Part shown: in pieces, positions 33,912 through 42,857 of the stretch | How the letters are laid out: each line of letters begins with the position of its first letter | How positions within the stretch are numbered: the first letter of the stretch is position 1 | NCBI GenBank assembly: GCA_910587275.1 | Contig: CAJUMD010000011.1 | Span: 1 to 49,109, forward strand | Source: an uncultured Kineothrix sp. | GTDB lineage: Bacteria > Bacillota > Clostridia > Lachnospirales > Lachnospiraceae | DNA length: 49,109 nucleotides | Direction of reading: 5' to 3' | Position numbers and translations under genes: made by a program | The notes under the pieces: model-generated | Database searches by the model: none | What the model saw: the letters and a program-made list of their open reading frames with translations, nothing else | What the model was told of the DNA's origin: nothing

Positions 33912-35816
33912 ATGATGCAGGATAAAGAAAAACAGAACAAAAAAGAGAAAAAACCTTTTAACGTAAAGCTGTTCTACCGCCGGACATGCCTGATTATCTA
34001 CGATATCATCAGTATCGTATTTGCAAGTTATATGGCGGTGCTGATCCGTTACGAATTTCATTTGGATATGATACCGGAACACTTTCTGTCGCCGGTTAAC
34101 AGGTTCCTTCCAATCAATATCCTTCTTACGTTGTGTATTTTTTACTTTTTCCGGATGTACCACAGTCTTTGGGCGTTCGCTGGGGAGACGGAGCTGCAGA
34201 ACCTTGTGATGTCCTGCGTGATGTCCGCCCTGATGAACAGCATTGGGCTGCAGTTTTTTAAGACGGTGGGACAGCCGGTACCGAAAAGCTATTATTTTCT
34301 GTATATGTTTGTACTGATCAGCATGATTTTTGCCAGCCGGTTTTCCTACCGGTTCCTGCGCAGCCAGAAGCATAAGCAGCAGAATAAGAAAAACGGGATA
34401 TCCGTCATGGTGATTGGCGCGGGGGAAGCCGGAAACGTAATCATCAAGGAAATCGTCAACAGCAATTTCAGTACCATGGTCATTAAATGCATCATCGATG
34501 ACGATAAGGGGAAATGGGGAAAATACATTCAGGGAATTAAAGTGACGGGCGGCAGGGATAAGATCATTGAATCGGCGGATATCTACGACATCGATGAGAT
34601 TATCGTGGCGATGCCGGCTATTTCCCGCTCGGAAATGCGCAGCATACTGGAAATCTGTAAAGAGACAAACTGCAAGCTCCGTTCCCTGCCTGGCATGTAC
34701 CAGTTGGTGAATGGGGAAGTGAATGTAAGTAAACTGCGGGACGTGGAAGTGGAAGACCTGCTGGGCAGGGACCCCATCAGCGTGGATTTGGATTCCATCC
34801 TGGGTTATGTACAAAGGAAAACGGTGCTGGTGACGGGCGGCGGGGGTTCCATCGGAAGCGAGCTTTGCCGTCAGATAGCCAGTCATAAACCGAGACGGCT
34901 GGTGATTCTCGATATATATGAAAATAACGTGTATGACATCCAGCAGGAATTAAAAACCAGGTACCCGGAACTGGATATGGTAGTGCTCATTGCTTCCGTG
35001 CGCAATACGAACCGGATGAACTGGATTTTTGAAACCTACCGGCCGGATATCGTGTACCATGCGGCGGCGCACAAGCACGTACCGCTGATGGAGGACAGCC
35101 CCAACGAAGCGGTGAAGAACAATGTGTTCGGCACATGGAAGACCGCGCAGGCAGCGGCTTTCTACGGGGTAAGGAAATTTGTCCTGATATCCACGGATAA
35201 AGCGGTCAATCCCACGAATATCATGGGGGCGAGCAAGCGGATTTGCGAAATGATTATCCAAACGTTCAACAATCATTACGATACGGAATTTGTGGCGGTG
35301 CGCTTCGGGAATGTGCTGGGCAGCAACGGCAGCGTGATTCCCTTGTTCCGCAAACAGATTATGGAGGGAGGTCCGGTGACGGTGACGCACCCGGACATCA
35401 TTCGCTATTTCATGACCATCCCGGAAGCCGTTTCCCTCGTCTTACAGGCGGGGGCTTATGCCAAGGGCGGGGAAATCTTCGTGCTGGATATGGGGGAGCC
35501 GGTGAAAATCCTGGATTTGGCACAGAACCTAATCCGCCTGTCAGGGTACCGGGTGGGTGAGGATATCAGGATTGAGTTTACCGGACTGCGCCCCGGCGAG
35601 AAGCTGTATGAGGAGCTTTTGATGGAGGAAGAAGGGCTGAAGGAAACGGCGAATAAGCTGATTCATGTGGGGAAGCCTATTGAAATAGACGAAATGAATT
35701 TCTTTAAGCAGCTTAAGAAGCTCAAAGAGGAGTCCAGGAATGAAAGCCGGGATATCCGCCCGTTAATCCGGGAAATTGTACCGACATACCATTATACGGA
35801 TGAGAGGGAACGGTAG
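33912..35816 (+). CDS. PglF/CapD-like membrane UDP-GlcNAc 4,6-dehydratase
   Basis: 634 residues from the ATG at 33912, chosen for GAGG at 33902-33905; the ATG at 33900 has no site. Four N-terminal helices (about 20-135), a CoA-binding-like domain (about 160-285), then the dehydratase Rossmann domain with TGGGGSIGSELCRQIA. Catalytic D429-K430 lies in STDKAVNPTN, and the usual Tyr is Met (M438-xxx-K442, IMGASKR), as is normal for the large retaining dehydratases. It converts UDP-GlcNAc to UDP-2-acetamido-2,6-dideoxy-alpha-D-xylo-hexos-4-ulose, the substrate of the aminotransferase that follows. Confidence 0.93.
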   Translation: MMQDKEKQNKKEKKPFNVKLFYRRTCLIIYDIISIVFASYMAVLIRYEFHLDMIPEHFLSPVNRFLPINILLTLCIFYFFRMYHSLWAFAGETELQNLVMSCVMSALMNSIGLQFFKTVGQPVPKSYYFLYMFVLISMIFASRFSYRFLRSQKHKQQNKKNGISVMVIGAGEAGNVIIKEIVNSNFSTMVIKCIIDDDKGKWGKYIQGIKVTGGRDKIIESADIYDIDEIIVAMPAISRSEMRSILEICKETNCKLRSLPGMYQLVNGEVNVSKLRDVEVEDLLGRDPISVDLDSILGYVQRKTVLVTGGGGSIGSELCRQIASHKPRRLVILDIYENNVYDIQQELKTRYPELDMVVLIASVRNTNRMNWIFETYRPDIVYHAAAHKHVPLMEDSPNEAVKNNVFGTWKTAQAAAFYGVRKFVLISTDKAVNPTNIMGASKRICEMIIQTFNNHYDTEFVAVRFGNVLGSNGSVIPLFRKQIMEGGPVTVTHPDIIRYFMTIPEAVSLVLQAGAYAKGGEIFVLDMGEPVKILDLAQNLIRLSGYRVGEDIRIEFTGLRPGEKLYEELLMEEEGLKETANKLIHVGKPIEIDEMNFFKQLKKLKEESRNESRDIRPLIREIVPTYHYTDERER

Positions 35817-35875
35817 GAATAACAGGGAAACGGAGCGATAAGGAAGCAGAAAGAGCACTAGGAGGAGGTGTCCGT

Positions 35876-37018
35876 ATGGAAAAGGGAAGGGAAAAGAAAA
35901 GAATTTACCTGTCCAGCCCGACGATGCACGGGAAGGAGCAGGAGTTTGTGCAGGAGGCGTTTGACACAAATTGGGTGGCGCCTTTGGGACCGAACGTGAA
36001 TGAATTTGAAAAGGAGATGGCGCGTTACGTGGGAATTTCCCATGCTTCCGCATTGAGCGCGGGAACGGCGGCCATCCATCTTGCGCTGCGCCTGCTCGGC
36101 GTGGGGCGCGGGGACGTGGTGTTTGCCCCCACCCTTACGTTTTCGGCGAGTTGCAATCCCATTGTTTATGAAAATGCGACGCCGGTGTTTATCGATTCGG
36201 AGCCGGACACATGGAATATGTCGCCGGAAGCATTGGAAAGGGCTTATGAAAAATATCCGGAGCCAAAGGCAGTGATTTTGGTACACCTTTATGGTACTCC
36301 TGCGAAACTGGATGAAATTAAGGCAATTTGTGACAGGCATGGGACGGTGCTGATTGAGGACGCGGCGGAATCCGTGGGCAGTACCTATAAAGGGAAGCAT
36401 ACCGGAACCATTGGCAAAATGGGAATTTATTCCTTTAACGGTAATAAGATCATAACCACTTCCGGCGGAGGAATGTTGGTATCGGAGGATGAAGAACTGA
36501 TTCAAAAATCCCGTTTCCTTGCGACACAGGCCCGCGACCCTGCAAGGCATTACCAGCATTCCCAAATTGGCTATAATTACCGGATGAGCAATATCGTTGC
36601 CGGTATCGGCAGGGGTCAGCTTCTGTATTTGGAGGAACATAAGAGACGCAAGAAGGAAATCTATGCGCAGTACCGGGAAGGCTTTGCGGATATCCCTGAG
36701 ATTACCATGAATCCGTTAAACCCGGACGGGGACGCGAACTGCTGGCTTTCCGGTATGCGGATTGCGCAGGGCTGCGGCGTGACGCCGGATATGGTAATGG
36801 ATGCGCTGGAAAAGGAGAATATCGAGAGCCGCCCGATTTGGAAGCCGATGCACCTGCAGCCGGTATTTGCGGAGTGCGGTTTTTATTCCGTCAGGGAAAA
36901 GGGAAGTCTTGCGGAAGATGTGTTTAACAGCGGACTTTGCCTGCCCAGCGACATTAAGAATACGGCGGAGGATATGGATAAGATTATCGGAATTGTAAAA
37001 CGGTTGTTCGGTAAGTAA
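35876..37018 (+). CDS. PglE-like UDP-4-amino-sugar aminotransferase
   Basis: 380 residues, DegT/DnrJ fold. N-terminal IYLSSPTMHGKEQEFVQEAF and NWVAPLGPNVNEFE are typical of the PglE class. PLP lysine K191 is in FNGNKIITTSGGG, and the Asp in LIEDAAESVG. It aminates C4 of the PglF product to UDP-4-amino-4,6-dideoxy-GlcNAc. The ribosome site AGGAGGAGG at about 35860-35868 is the strongest of the locus. In bacillosamine synthesis PglD would next acetylate the amine; no left-handed beta-helix acetyltransferase is present here. Confidence 0.93.
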   Translation: MEKGREKKRIYLSSPTMHGKEQEFVQEAFDTNWVAPLGPNVNEFEKEMARYVGISHASALSAGTAAIHLALRLLGVGRGDVVFAPTLTFSASCNPIVYENATPVFIDSEPDTWNMSPEALERAYEKYPEPKAVILVHLYGTPAKLDEIKAICDRHGTVLIEDAAESVGSTYKGKHTGTIGKMGIYSFNGNKIITTSGGGMLVSEDEELIQKSRFLATQARDPARHYQHSQIGYNYRMSNIVAGIGRGQLLYLEEHKRRKKEIYAQYREGFADIPEITMNPLNPDGDANCWLSGMRIAQGCGVTPDMVMDALEKENIESRPIWKPMHLQPVFAECGFYSVREKGSLAEDVFNSGLCLPSDIKNTAEDMDKIIGIVKRLFGK

Positions 37019-37038
37019 ATGGCCGGGGAGGGATGAGG

Positions 37039-37680
37039 ATGTACCGGAGGTTCGTGAAGCGGGGGTTGGATTTTTTGACGGCATTGGCGGCGCTTTTGGT
37101 GTTAAGTCCGGTGCTTTTGGTGTTGGCGGTACTGGTGCGGTGCAAGCTGGGAACTCCGGTGCTGTTCCGGCAGGAGCGGCCGGGGCTGGACGGGCGGATT
37201 TTTACGCTGTGCAAGTTCCGGACGATGACGGACAAAAAGGACGCGCAGGGGAACTTGCTGCCGGACAGCGAGAGGCTGACCAAATTCGGACGCCTGCTGC
37301 GTGCGGCGAGCCTGGACGAGCTGCCGGAGCTTTTAAATATTTTAAAAGGGGATATGAGCCTGATCGGACCAAGACCGCTTTTGGTGTCTTATCTGCCGTA
37401 TTATACGGAGGAAGAAAAGCTGCGGCATACGGTGCGGCCGGGATTAACGGGGTTAGCGCAGGTCAGCGGAAGGAATTTCATCGATTGGGACAGGCGGCTG
37501 GAAAAAGACGTGGAGTATGTGAAGAACCTGTCGTTTGCCATGGACATGAAAGTCCTTTGGCTGACGGTGAAAACGGTGCTTGGACACAGCGGGGAAGTGG
37601 CGGAGGATACCCATGCAGTGGAGGGGAATTTCGCGCAGATACGTAAGCAGCGTCTGGAGGAAACCGGAAGGTTGAAATGA
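37039..37680 (+). CDS. PglC-like monotopic phosphoglycosyl transferase
   Basis: 213 residues from the ATG at 37039: GGGAGGG at 37026-37032 is correctly spaced for it and too close for the ATG at 37033. One reentrant N-terminal helix (LDFLTALAALLVLSPVLLVL), then PVLFRQERPGLDGR, KFRTM and the catalytic D93-E94 in SLDELPELLN, the same numbering as the Asp-Glu dyad of Campylobacter PglC. GPRPLLVSYLP and RPGLTGLAQVSGRN follow. It transfers phospho-sugar to undecaprenyl phosphate and thereby starts the glycan. Position after PglF- and PglE-like genes suggests the 4-amino- or 4-acylamino-6-deoxy-GlcNAc as first sugar. Confidence 0.95.
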   Translation: MYRRFVKRGLDFLTALAALLVLSPVLLVLAVLVRCKLGTPVLFRQERPGLDGRIFTLCKFRTMTDKKDAQGNLLPDSERLTKFGRLLRAASLDELPELLNILKGDMSLIGPRPLLVSYLPYYTEEEKLRHTVRPGLTGLAQVSGRNFIDWDRRLEKDVEYVKNLSFAMDMKVLWLTVKTVLGHSGEVAEDTHAVEGNFAQIRKQRLEETGRLK

Positions 37681-37778
37681 AGGCGCGGGTGAAAGTGCAA
37701 AGGACTGCCGGAAGGATATATCCAGGCACGCCTGGAAATACAGGATATGGAAACAGGAAGACAGAGAGGAAATAAGGA

Positions 37779-38768
37779 ATGCCTATGAATATTTTGATAT
37801 TGAGCGCGGGAACGAGGAATAAGATTGTGCAGTATTTTAAGAGGGAGCTTGGAAACGAAGGGAAAGTCATTGCCACGGACTGCTCAAACCTTGCCCCGGC
37901 AGTATATGACGCGGACCGGTTTTACCTGGTGCCGAGGATATCCGAACCGGGATATCTGGACCTTATTTTGGATATCTGCAGAAAGGAAAACGTGGACGGC
38001 GTGTTTTCCCTCATCGACCCGGAATTAAGCCTTTTGGCGAAGGAGAAGGAGCGTTTCCTGGAAGTGGGCGCCAAACCGGTGATTTCTTCCTGTGAGCTGG
38101 TGGAGACCTGTTTTGACAAGTATAAAATGTACCAAATGCTGTGCGGCATGGGGATTCCCACCGGAAAGTGTTATGTGGGGAAAGAGGAATTTTCCGAAGC
38201 GCTGCGTAAGGGGGAGATTTCCTATCCGGTGTTTGTGAAACCGGTGAAAGGAAGCGCCAGCATAAATATCAGCAAAGTATGCAGCGACGGGGAAATCGAG
38301 GTACTGTTTCAAAGGTATGACGATTTGATGGTGCAGGAGTACATGGACGGCACGGAGTACGGGGCGGACGTGTACGTGGATATGCTGACGGGCAGATGCA
38401 CTTCCATTTTCGTAAAAGAGAAGATTAAGATGCGGGCGGGGGAAACGGATAAGTCGGTTTCCTTTAAGGATGAGAAACTCTTTGCCATGATTGAAAAATT
38501 CGTGGAAAAATGCGGGTTCTGTGGTATGATAGATATGGATATCTTTAAAATAGGGGATACGTATTATATTTCGGAGGTAAATCCCCGTTTTGGCGGCGGG
38601 TATCCCCACGCTTACGAGTGCGGCGTCAACTTTCCCCAACAGGTTATCCGCAATTTAAAGGGGGAGGAAAACCGGGATTCCATCGGCCGTTACCGCGCCG
38701 GTATCTGCATGATGAAATATAATGAAATAGCCATCAGGGATATGAATGATACGGAGATAATCAGATAG
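37779..38768 (+). CDS. ATP-grasp protein between the PglC-like and GT4 genes
   Basis: 329 residues, carbamoyl-phosphate-synthase-like ATP-grasp. Starts MNILILSAGTRNKIVQYFKR after MP. Then a PreATP domain with VFSLIDPELSLLA, and the ATP-grasp core: YPVFVKPVKGSASINISKV, LMVQEYMDGTEYGADVYVD, and metal ligands in MIDMDIFKIGD and ISEVNPRFGGGYPHAYE. GAGGAAAT precedes the ATG at 37779. Such enzymes ligate a carboxylic acid to an amine. It takes the place where a PglD acetyltransferase would be expected, so acylation of the 4-amine with an amino or hydroxy acid is a reasonable guess. Not similar enough to the ATP-grasp at 14910 to be a recent duplicate. Confidence 0.85.
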   Translation: MPMNILILSAGTRNKIVQYFKRELGNEGKVIATDCSNLAPAVYDADRFYLVPRISEPGYLDLILDICRKENVDGVFSLIDPELSLLAKEKERFLEVGAKPVISSCELVETCFDKYKMYQMLCGMGIPTGKCYVGKEEFSEALRKGEISYPVFVKPVKGSASINISKVCSDGEIEVLFQRYDDLMVQEYMDGTEYGADVYVDMLTGRCTSIFVKEKIKMRAGETDKSVSFKDEKLFAMIEKFVEKCGFCGMIDMDIFKIGDTYYISEVNPRFGGGYPHAYECGVNFPQQVIRNLKGEENRDSIGRYRAGICMMKYNEIAIRDMNDTEIIR

Positions 38769-38769
38769 A

Positions 38770-39852
38770 ATGGGTACAATACTTATATTAACCAACTCCT
38801 CCGGCGGGCTGTATGATTTCCGCAACGAACTGCTGTTGGGGCTGTTAAACAAACACCGGGTTATCATCAGCCTTCCCGATGATACGAAGGTGAAGGAACT
38901 GCAAGAGGAAGGATGCGAGATCATTACGACCCCCATTAACCGCAGGGGGGTGAATCCAAGGGAGGACGGGAAGCTGTTTCTCGCCTACCGGAAGCTGTTA
39001 AAACAGGTGAAACCGGATTTAGTCATTACTTATACGATAAAACCGAATATTTACGGGGGCTTTGCCTGCCGGCTGCTGCGGATTCCCTATATGTCCACGA
39101 TTACCGGATTGGGAGGGGCTTTCGACCGGAAGGGACTGTTTTTAAAGATGATTGTCTGCATGTACCGGGCGGGGTTACGGAAGGCGGAATGCATTTTTTT
39201 CCAAAACAAGGAAAACAAGGGGATTTTTGACGGATTCCGCATCCGGGGAAAGAAGGAACGGCTGGTAAACGGTTCCGGCGTTAATTTGGAGCGGCATGTA
39301 TTTGAGGAATATCCGAAAGAGGGGAAGACGGCATTCCTGTTCGTGGGCAGGGTTATGAAGGAACGGGGAATTTTGGAATTCCTTGAAGCGGCGGTGCGGC
39401 TGCACCGGGACGACGTGGAATTTGCCATTCTCGGTTACTGTGACGAGGACTTTCAGGAGCTTTTGAATGAATATGAGGAAAAGGGGATTATCAGCCAGTG
39501 GGGCTTCCATACGGAAGTACACCCGTTTCTTACCAGGGCGGGAGCCGTGGTGGTGGCTTCTTTCCATGAGGGGATGTCCAATGCCTTAATCGAAGCGGCG
39601 GCAACGGGACGTCCGGTCATTGCCTCGGACATCAGCGGATGCCGGGAAGCCTTTGAGGAAGGAGTGACCGGTTTCGGCTTTACCCCCGGCGATGCCGATG
39701 ATTTAATCGGCGCCATGGAGAAGTTTTTGGCGCTGTCCAGGCCGGAGCGGGCACGAATGGGAAAAGCGGCCAGAGAGAAGATGGAACGCGAATTTGACAG
39801 GAAGCAGGTCATACGGGCATATTTGGAGGAAGTGGACCGGATTGTGGAGTGA
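38770..39852 (+). CDS. GT4 family glycosyltransferase (PglA-like position)
   Basis: 360 residues, GT-B fold. N-terminal ILILTNSSGGLYDFRNELL, then TITGLGGAF, the donor domain FLFVGRVMKERGILEFLEA, and the retaining motif region ASFHEGMSNALIEAAATGRP, in which the two Glu residues hold the nucleotide. This fits GT4 enzymes such as PglA that add the second sugar, often GalNAc, to the lipid-linked first sugar. It starts two bases after the stop of the ATP-grasp gene with only a weak ribosome site, so coupled translation is likely. No membrane helix. Confidence 0.9.
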   Translation: MGTILILTNSSGGLYDFRNELLLGLLNKHRVIISLPDDTKVKELQEEGCEIITTPINRRGVNPREDGKLFLAYRKLLKQVKPDLVITYTIKPNIYGGFACRLLRIPYMSTITGLGGAFDRKGLFLKMIVCMYRAGLRKAECIFFQNKENKGIFDGFRIRGKKERLVNGSGVNLERHVFEEYPKEGKTAFLFVGRVMKERGILEFLEAAVRLHRDDVEFAILGYCDEDFQELLNEYEEKGIISQWGFHTEVHPFLTRAGAVVVASFHEGMSNALIEAAATGRPVIASDISGCREAFEEGVTGFGFTPGDADDLIGAMEKFLALSRPERARMGKAAREKMEREFDRKQVIRAYLEEVDRIVE

Positions 39853-39884
39853 ATGCGGCAGGGGAAGGAAGGTTACGGGGGACC

Positions 39885-41474
39885 ATGAAGGGTAGGAAGT
39901 TTAACACCAGCGGACGCTGTTATCCGGAAAAACATTATATGGTAAACCTTGACAGCCGTCTTAGGGAAATAAAAGAGCTGGTGGATAATGGGGATTACCT
40001 TGTGGTAAACAGGGCGAGACAGTATGGGAAGACGACGACACTGATGGCTTTGGCGCAGTATTTAAAGGATGAATATGCAGTTGTTTTCATGAGTTTCCAG
40101 GAAATGAGCGAAGGTGATTTCCGGGATGAATATCGTTTTGTGTCTGCATTTGCCACCCGCTTTTTGGAAGTAATCCATGAAAGAAAAGTGGAAGGGCTTG
40201 CCATGGATGAGGTTACCGCCTTCGGGAAAGCGGTAGCGGAAACGGACCGGAATATGACGTTATCGGGGATGTTCCGGCATATGAAACGATTATGTGCAAC
40301 GGCGTACCGGAAACCGGTGCTTGTAATCGACGAAGTGGACAGTGCTTCCAATAACAGAGTGTTTATGGATTTTTTGGCGCTGCTTAGGGCGGGGTATATG
40401 AGCAGGGAAGATACGCCGACGTTCCATTCCGTGATTTTGGCAGGGGTATATGACATTAAAAACCTGAAATTGAAAATCCGGCCGGAGGAAGAACATCGCT
40501 ATAACAGTCCTTGGAATATTGCGGCGAAGTTTAAAGTGGAGTTGGGTTTTTCCGTTCCGGATATCATGGGAATGCTGTCGGACTACGAAAATGACCGTCA
40601 CACCGGAATGGACATTCCGCTGATTGCGGATTTGCTTTATGATTATACTTCAGGATATCCGTATCTTGTTTCCTGCCTTTGCCAAATGATGGATGAATGG
40701 GAGCGGGAAAGCGGGGGAAAAGGAGCGGGATGGACAAAAGAAAGTGTGTCGGATGCGGTAAAACTCCTGTTGAAAGATAAAAATCCGCTGTTCGATGATA
40801 TGGTGAAAAAACTGTATGATGACAGGGAACTATACCATATGCTGTACAGTATGCTTTTCCTTGGAAAAAGTATTCCGTACAATCCGGACAGTCATGCGGT
40901 CAATATGGGGACTATGCTGGGTTTCATTAAGGAATGCGGCGGGGCAGTATGTGTGGCAAACCGGATTTTTGAAACGAGGCTGTATAATTTGTTCCTTTCG
41001 GAAGAATTACTGGAAAGCGTGACGTATCAGGCCGGGGCCGCGGATAAAAACCAATTTGTGGAAGACGGATTTTTAAACATGGAATCGGTACTTGGAAAAT
41101 TTACGGAGCATTTTACGGAAGTATACGGAGACAGTGACGTTACTTTTTTGGAGGAAAACGGAAGGCGTCTGTTTCTTCTGTATTTGAAACCGATTATTAA
41201 CGGGGTAGGGAATTATTATGTGGAAGCACAGACGAGGGATATGCGGCGTACGGATGTGGTGGTGGATTACAGGGGAAGGCAGTATGTGGTAGAAATGAAG
41301 ATATGGCACGGGAAGGAATATAACCAAAGGGGTGAGAAGCAGTTGGCGGATTATTTGGAATATTATCGGTTAAAGAAAGGATTTTTGCTCAGTTTTAATT
41401 TTAACCAAAAGAAACAGATTGGAGTAAAGGAAATCCATATTGGGGATAAGACGATTGTGGAAGCGACCGTGTAA
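39885..41474 (+). CDS. AAA-like ATPase with C-terminal PD-(D/E)XK nuclease-like domain
   Basis: 529 residues from the ATG at 39885, giving MKGRKFNTSGRCYPEKHYMV, the usual N-terminus of this family; an in-frame GTG at 39849 overlaps the GT4 gene. P-loop in RARQYGKTTTLMAL, Walker B VLVIDEVDSASNN, and a C-terminal restriction-like fold with TDVVVDYRGRQYVVEMKIW, where Asp and ExK match a PD-(D/E)XK core. Function is unknown; such proteins are multiplied in Lachnospiraceae and other gut bacteria. It sits between glycan genes yet has no evident glycan role. Different subfamily from the tandem pair at 45120 and 46844. Confidence 0.83.
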   Translation: MKGRKFNTSGRCYPEKHYMVNLDSRLREIKELVDNGDYLVVNRARQYGKTTTLMALAQYLKDEYAVVFMSFQEMSEGDFRDEYRFVSAFATRFLEVIHERKVEGLAMDEVTAFGKAVAETDRNMTLSGMFRHMKRLCATAYRKPVLVIDEVDSASNNRVFMDFLALLRAGYMSREDTPTFHSVILAGVYDIKNLKLKIRPEEEHRYNSPWNIAAKFKVELGFSVPDIMGMLSDYENDRHTGMDIPLIADLLYDYTSGYPYLVSCLCQMMDEWERESGGKGAGWTKESVSDAVKLLLKDKNPLFDDMVKKLYDDRELYHMLYSMLFLGKSIPYNPDSHAVNMGTMLGFIKECGGAVCVANRIFETRLYNLFLSEELLESVTYQAGAADKNQFVEDGFLNMESVLGKFTEHFTEVYGDSDVTFLEENGRRLFLLYLKPIINGVGNYYVEAQTRDMRRTDVVVDYRGRQYVVEMKIWHGKEYNQRGEKQLADYLEYYRLKKGFLLSFNFNQKKQIGVKEIHIGDKTIVEATV

Positions 41475-41491
41475 CGATGATTGATATTAGG

Positions 41492-41519
41492 ATGCAGATA
41501 AAAGAATGCAGATAAAAGA
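41492..41519 (+). repeat. Two tandem copies of a 14-bp unit
   Basis: ATGCAGATAAAAGA occurs at 41492-41505 and again, identically, at 41506-41519, followed by ATGCG. It lies in the 69-base gap before the UDP-sugar dehydrogenase. A simple duplication by slippage; no promoter or hairpin could be recognised around it. Confidence 0.9.
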
Positions 41520-41543
41520 ATGCGTTAAAGGAGGAACAGCTAG

Positions 41544-42857
41544 ATGGGATTGTATGAGAAGTTGGTAAGCGGGGAAGAAAAACTGTCTTTGGTAGGTTTG
41601 GGCTATGTGGGGATGCCCATTGCCGTTGCCTTTGCGAAGAAAATCAAGGTCGTGGGATTTGATTTGAACGAACAGAAAATCGGGTTGTACCAATCGGGAG
41701 TAGATCCCACAAACGAAGTGGGACCGGAGGTAATCCGGAATACCACGGTGGAATTTACGGCGGACGCATCGAAGTTAAAGGAAGCAAAGTTCCATATCGT
41801 GGCGGTTCCCACGCCGGTCAACGACGACCATACGCCCGATTTAAGCCCGGTGGAAGGCGCCAGCCGTCTGCTTGGACGGAACTTGACCAAAGGTTCCGTC
41901 GTAGTATTTGAATCCACGGTATATCCGGGTGTGACGGAGGAAATCTGCGTTCCCATTTTGGAAAAGGAATCCGGGTTAACGTGCGGCGTGGATTTTAAAA
42001 TCGGGTATTCCCCGGAGCGGATTAATCCCGGCGATAAAGTACACCGTTTGGAAACCATCACGAAAATCGTATCCGGTATGGATGCCGAAACGCTGGACAC
42101 GGTGGCAAAGGTATATGAGCTGGTAGTGGAGGCAGGGGTATACCGTGCGGAATCCATTAAGGTGGCGGAAGCGGCGAAAGTCATCGAGAACAGCCAAAGG
42201 GATATTAATATTGCGTTTATGAATGAATTGTCCATCATTTTCCATAAAATGGGCATAGATACGAAGGCGGTCCTGGAAGCGGCGGGAACGAAATGGAACT
42301 TCTTAAAATTTGCTCCCGGTTTGGTTGGCGGTCACTGTATCGGTGTGGACCCTTATTACCTGACCTATAAGGCGGATGCGTTGGGCTATCATTCCCGTAT
42401 TATTCTGGCAGGACGCCGCATCAATGACGACATGGGCAGGTATGTGGCGGAAAATGTGGTGAAAAACCTGATTAAGACGGATATTCCGGTGAAAGGGGCA
42501 AAGGTGGCGATCTTAGGGTTTACGTTTAAGGAAAACTGCCCGGACACGCGGAACACGAAAGTAATCGATATTTACAGAGAGCTTGGGGAATACGGCATTA
42601 CGCCGATGGTAGTGGACCCTGCGGCGGATGCGGGGGAAGCAGAGCGGCTTTACGGGATTACATTCGGTAAACTGGAGGATGTAAAGGACATGGATGCAGT
42701 TATTGTGGCTGTGGCACATACCGCATTTCTGGAGCTGTCCCGGGAAACCATCGGCGGGTTTTTCCATCCGAAACATCAGGTAAAAGTACTGATGGACATC
42801 AAAGGGCTGTTAAAGAAGGAAGACTATCAGGAAGGCTATTTGTATTGGAGGCTGTAA
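41544..42857 (+). CDS. UDP-N-acetylhexosamine 6-dehydrogenase (TviB/WbpA type)
   Basis: 437 residues, UDP-glucose/GDP-mannose dehydrogenase family. NAD-binding LVGLGYVGMPIAVAFA, VAVPTPVND, FESTVYPGVTEE, GYSPERINPGDK and the catalytic C265 in GGHCIGVDPYYLTYKA. The GYSPERINPGD and CIGVDPYYL variants favour the TviB/WbpA group, which oxidises UDP-GlcNAc or UDP-GalNAc to the uronic acid. AAAGGAGG precedes the ATG. The product would supply an acidic N-acetylamino-uronate. A TviC-type epimerase is not in the window. Confidence 0.93.
   Translation: MGLYEKLVSGEEKLSLVGLGYVGMPIAVAFAKKIKVVGFDLNEQKIGLYQSGVDPTNEVGPEVIRNTTVEFTADASKLKEAKFHIVAVPTPVNDDHTPDLSPVEGASRLLGRNLTKGSVVVFESTVYPGVTEEICVPILEKESGLTCGVDFKIGYSPERINPGDKVHRLETITKIVSGMDAETLDTVAKVYELVVEAGVYRAESIKVAEAAKVIENSQRDINIAFMNELSIIFHKMGIDTKAVLEAAGTKWNFLKFAPGLVGGHCIGVDPYYLTYKADALGYHSRIILAGRRINDDMGRYVAENVVKNLIKTDIPVKGAKVAILGFTFKENCPDTRNTKVIDIYRELGEYGITPMVVDPAADAGEAERLYGITFGKLEDVKDMDAVIVAVAHTAFLELSRETIGGFFHPKHQVKVLMDIKGLLKKEDYQEGYLYWRL

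Noticed and set aside
33909..34886. 325-codon antisense frame under the PglF-like gene
   Set aside because: Shadow of a well-supported dehydratase; no recognisable motifs.
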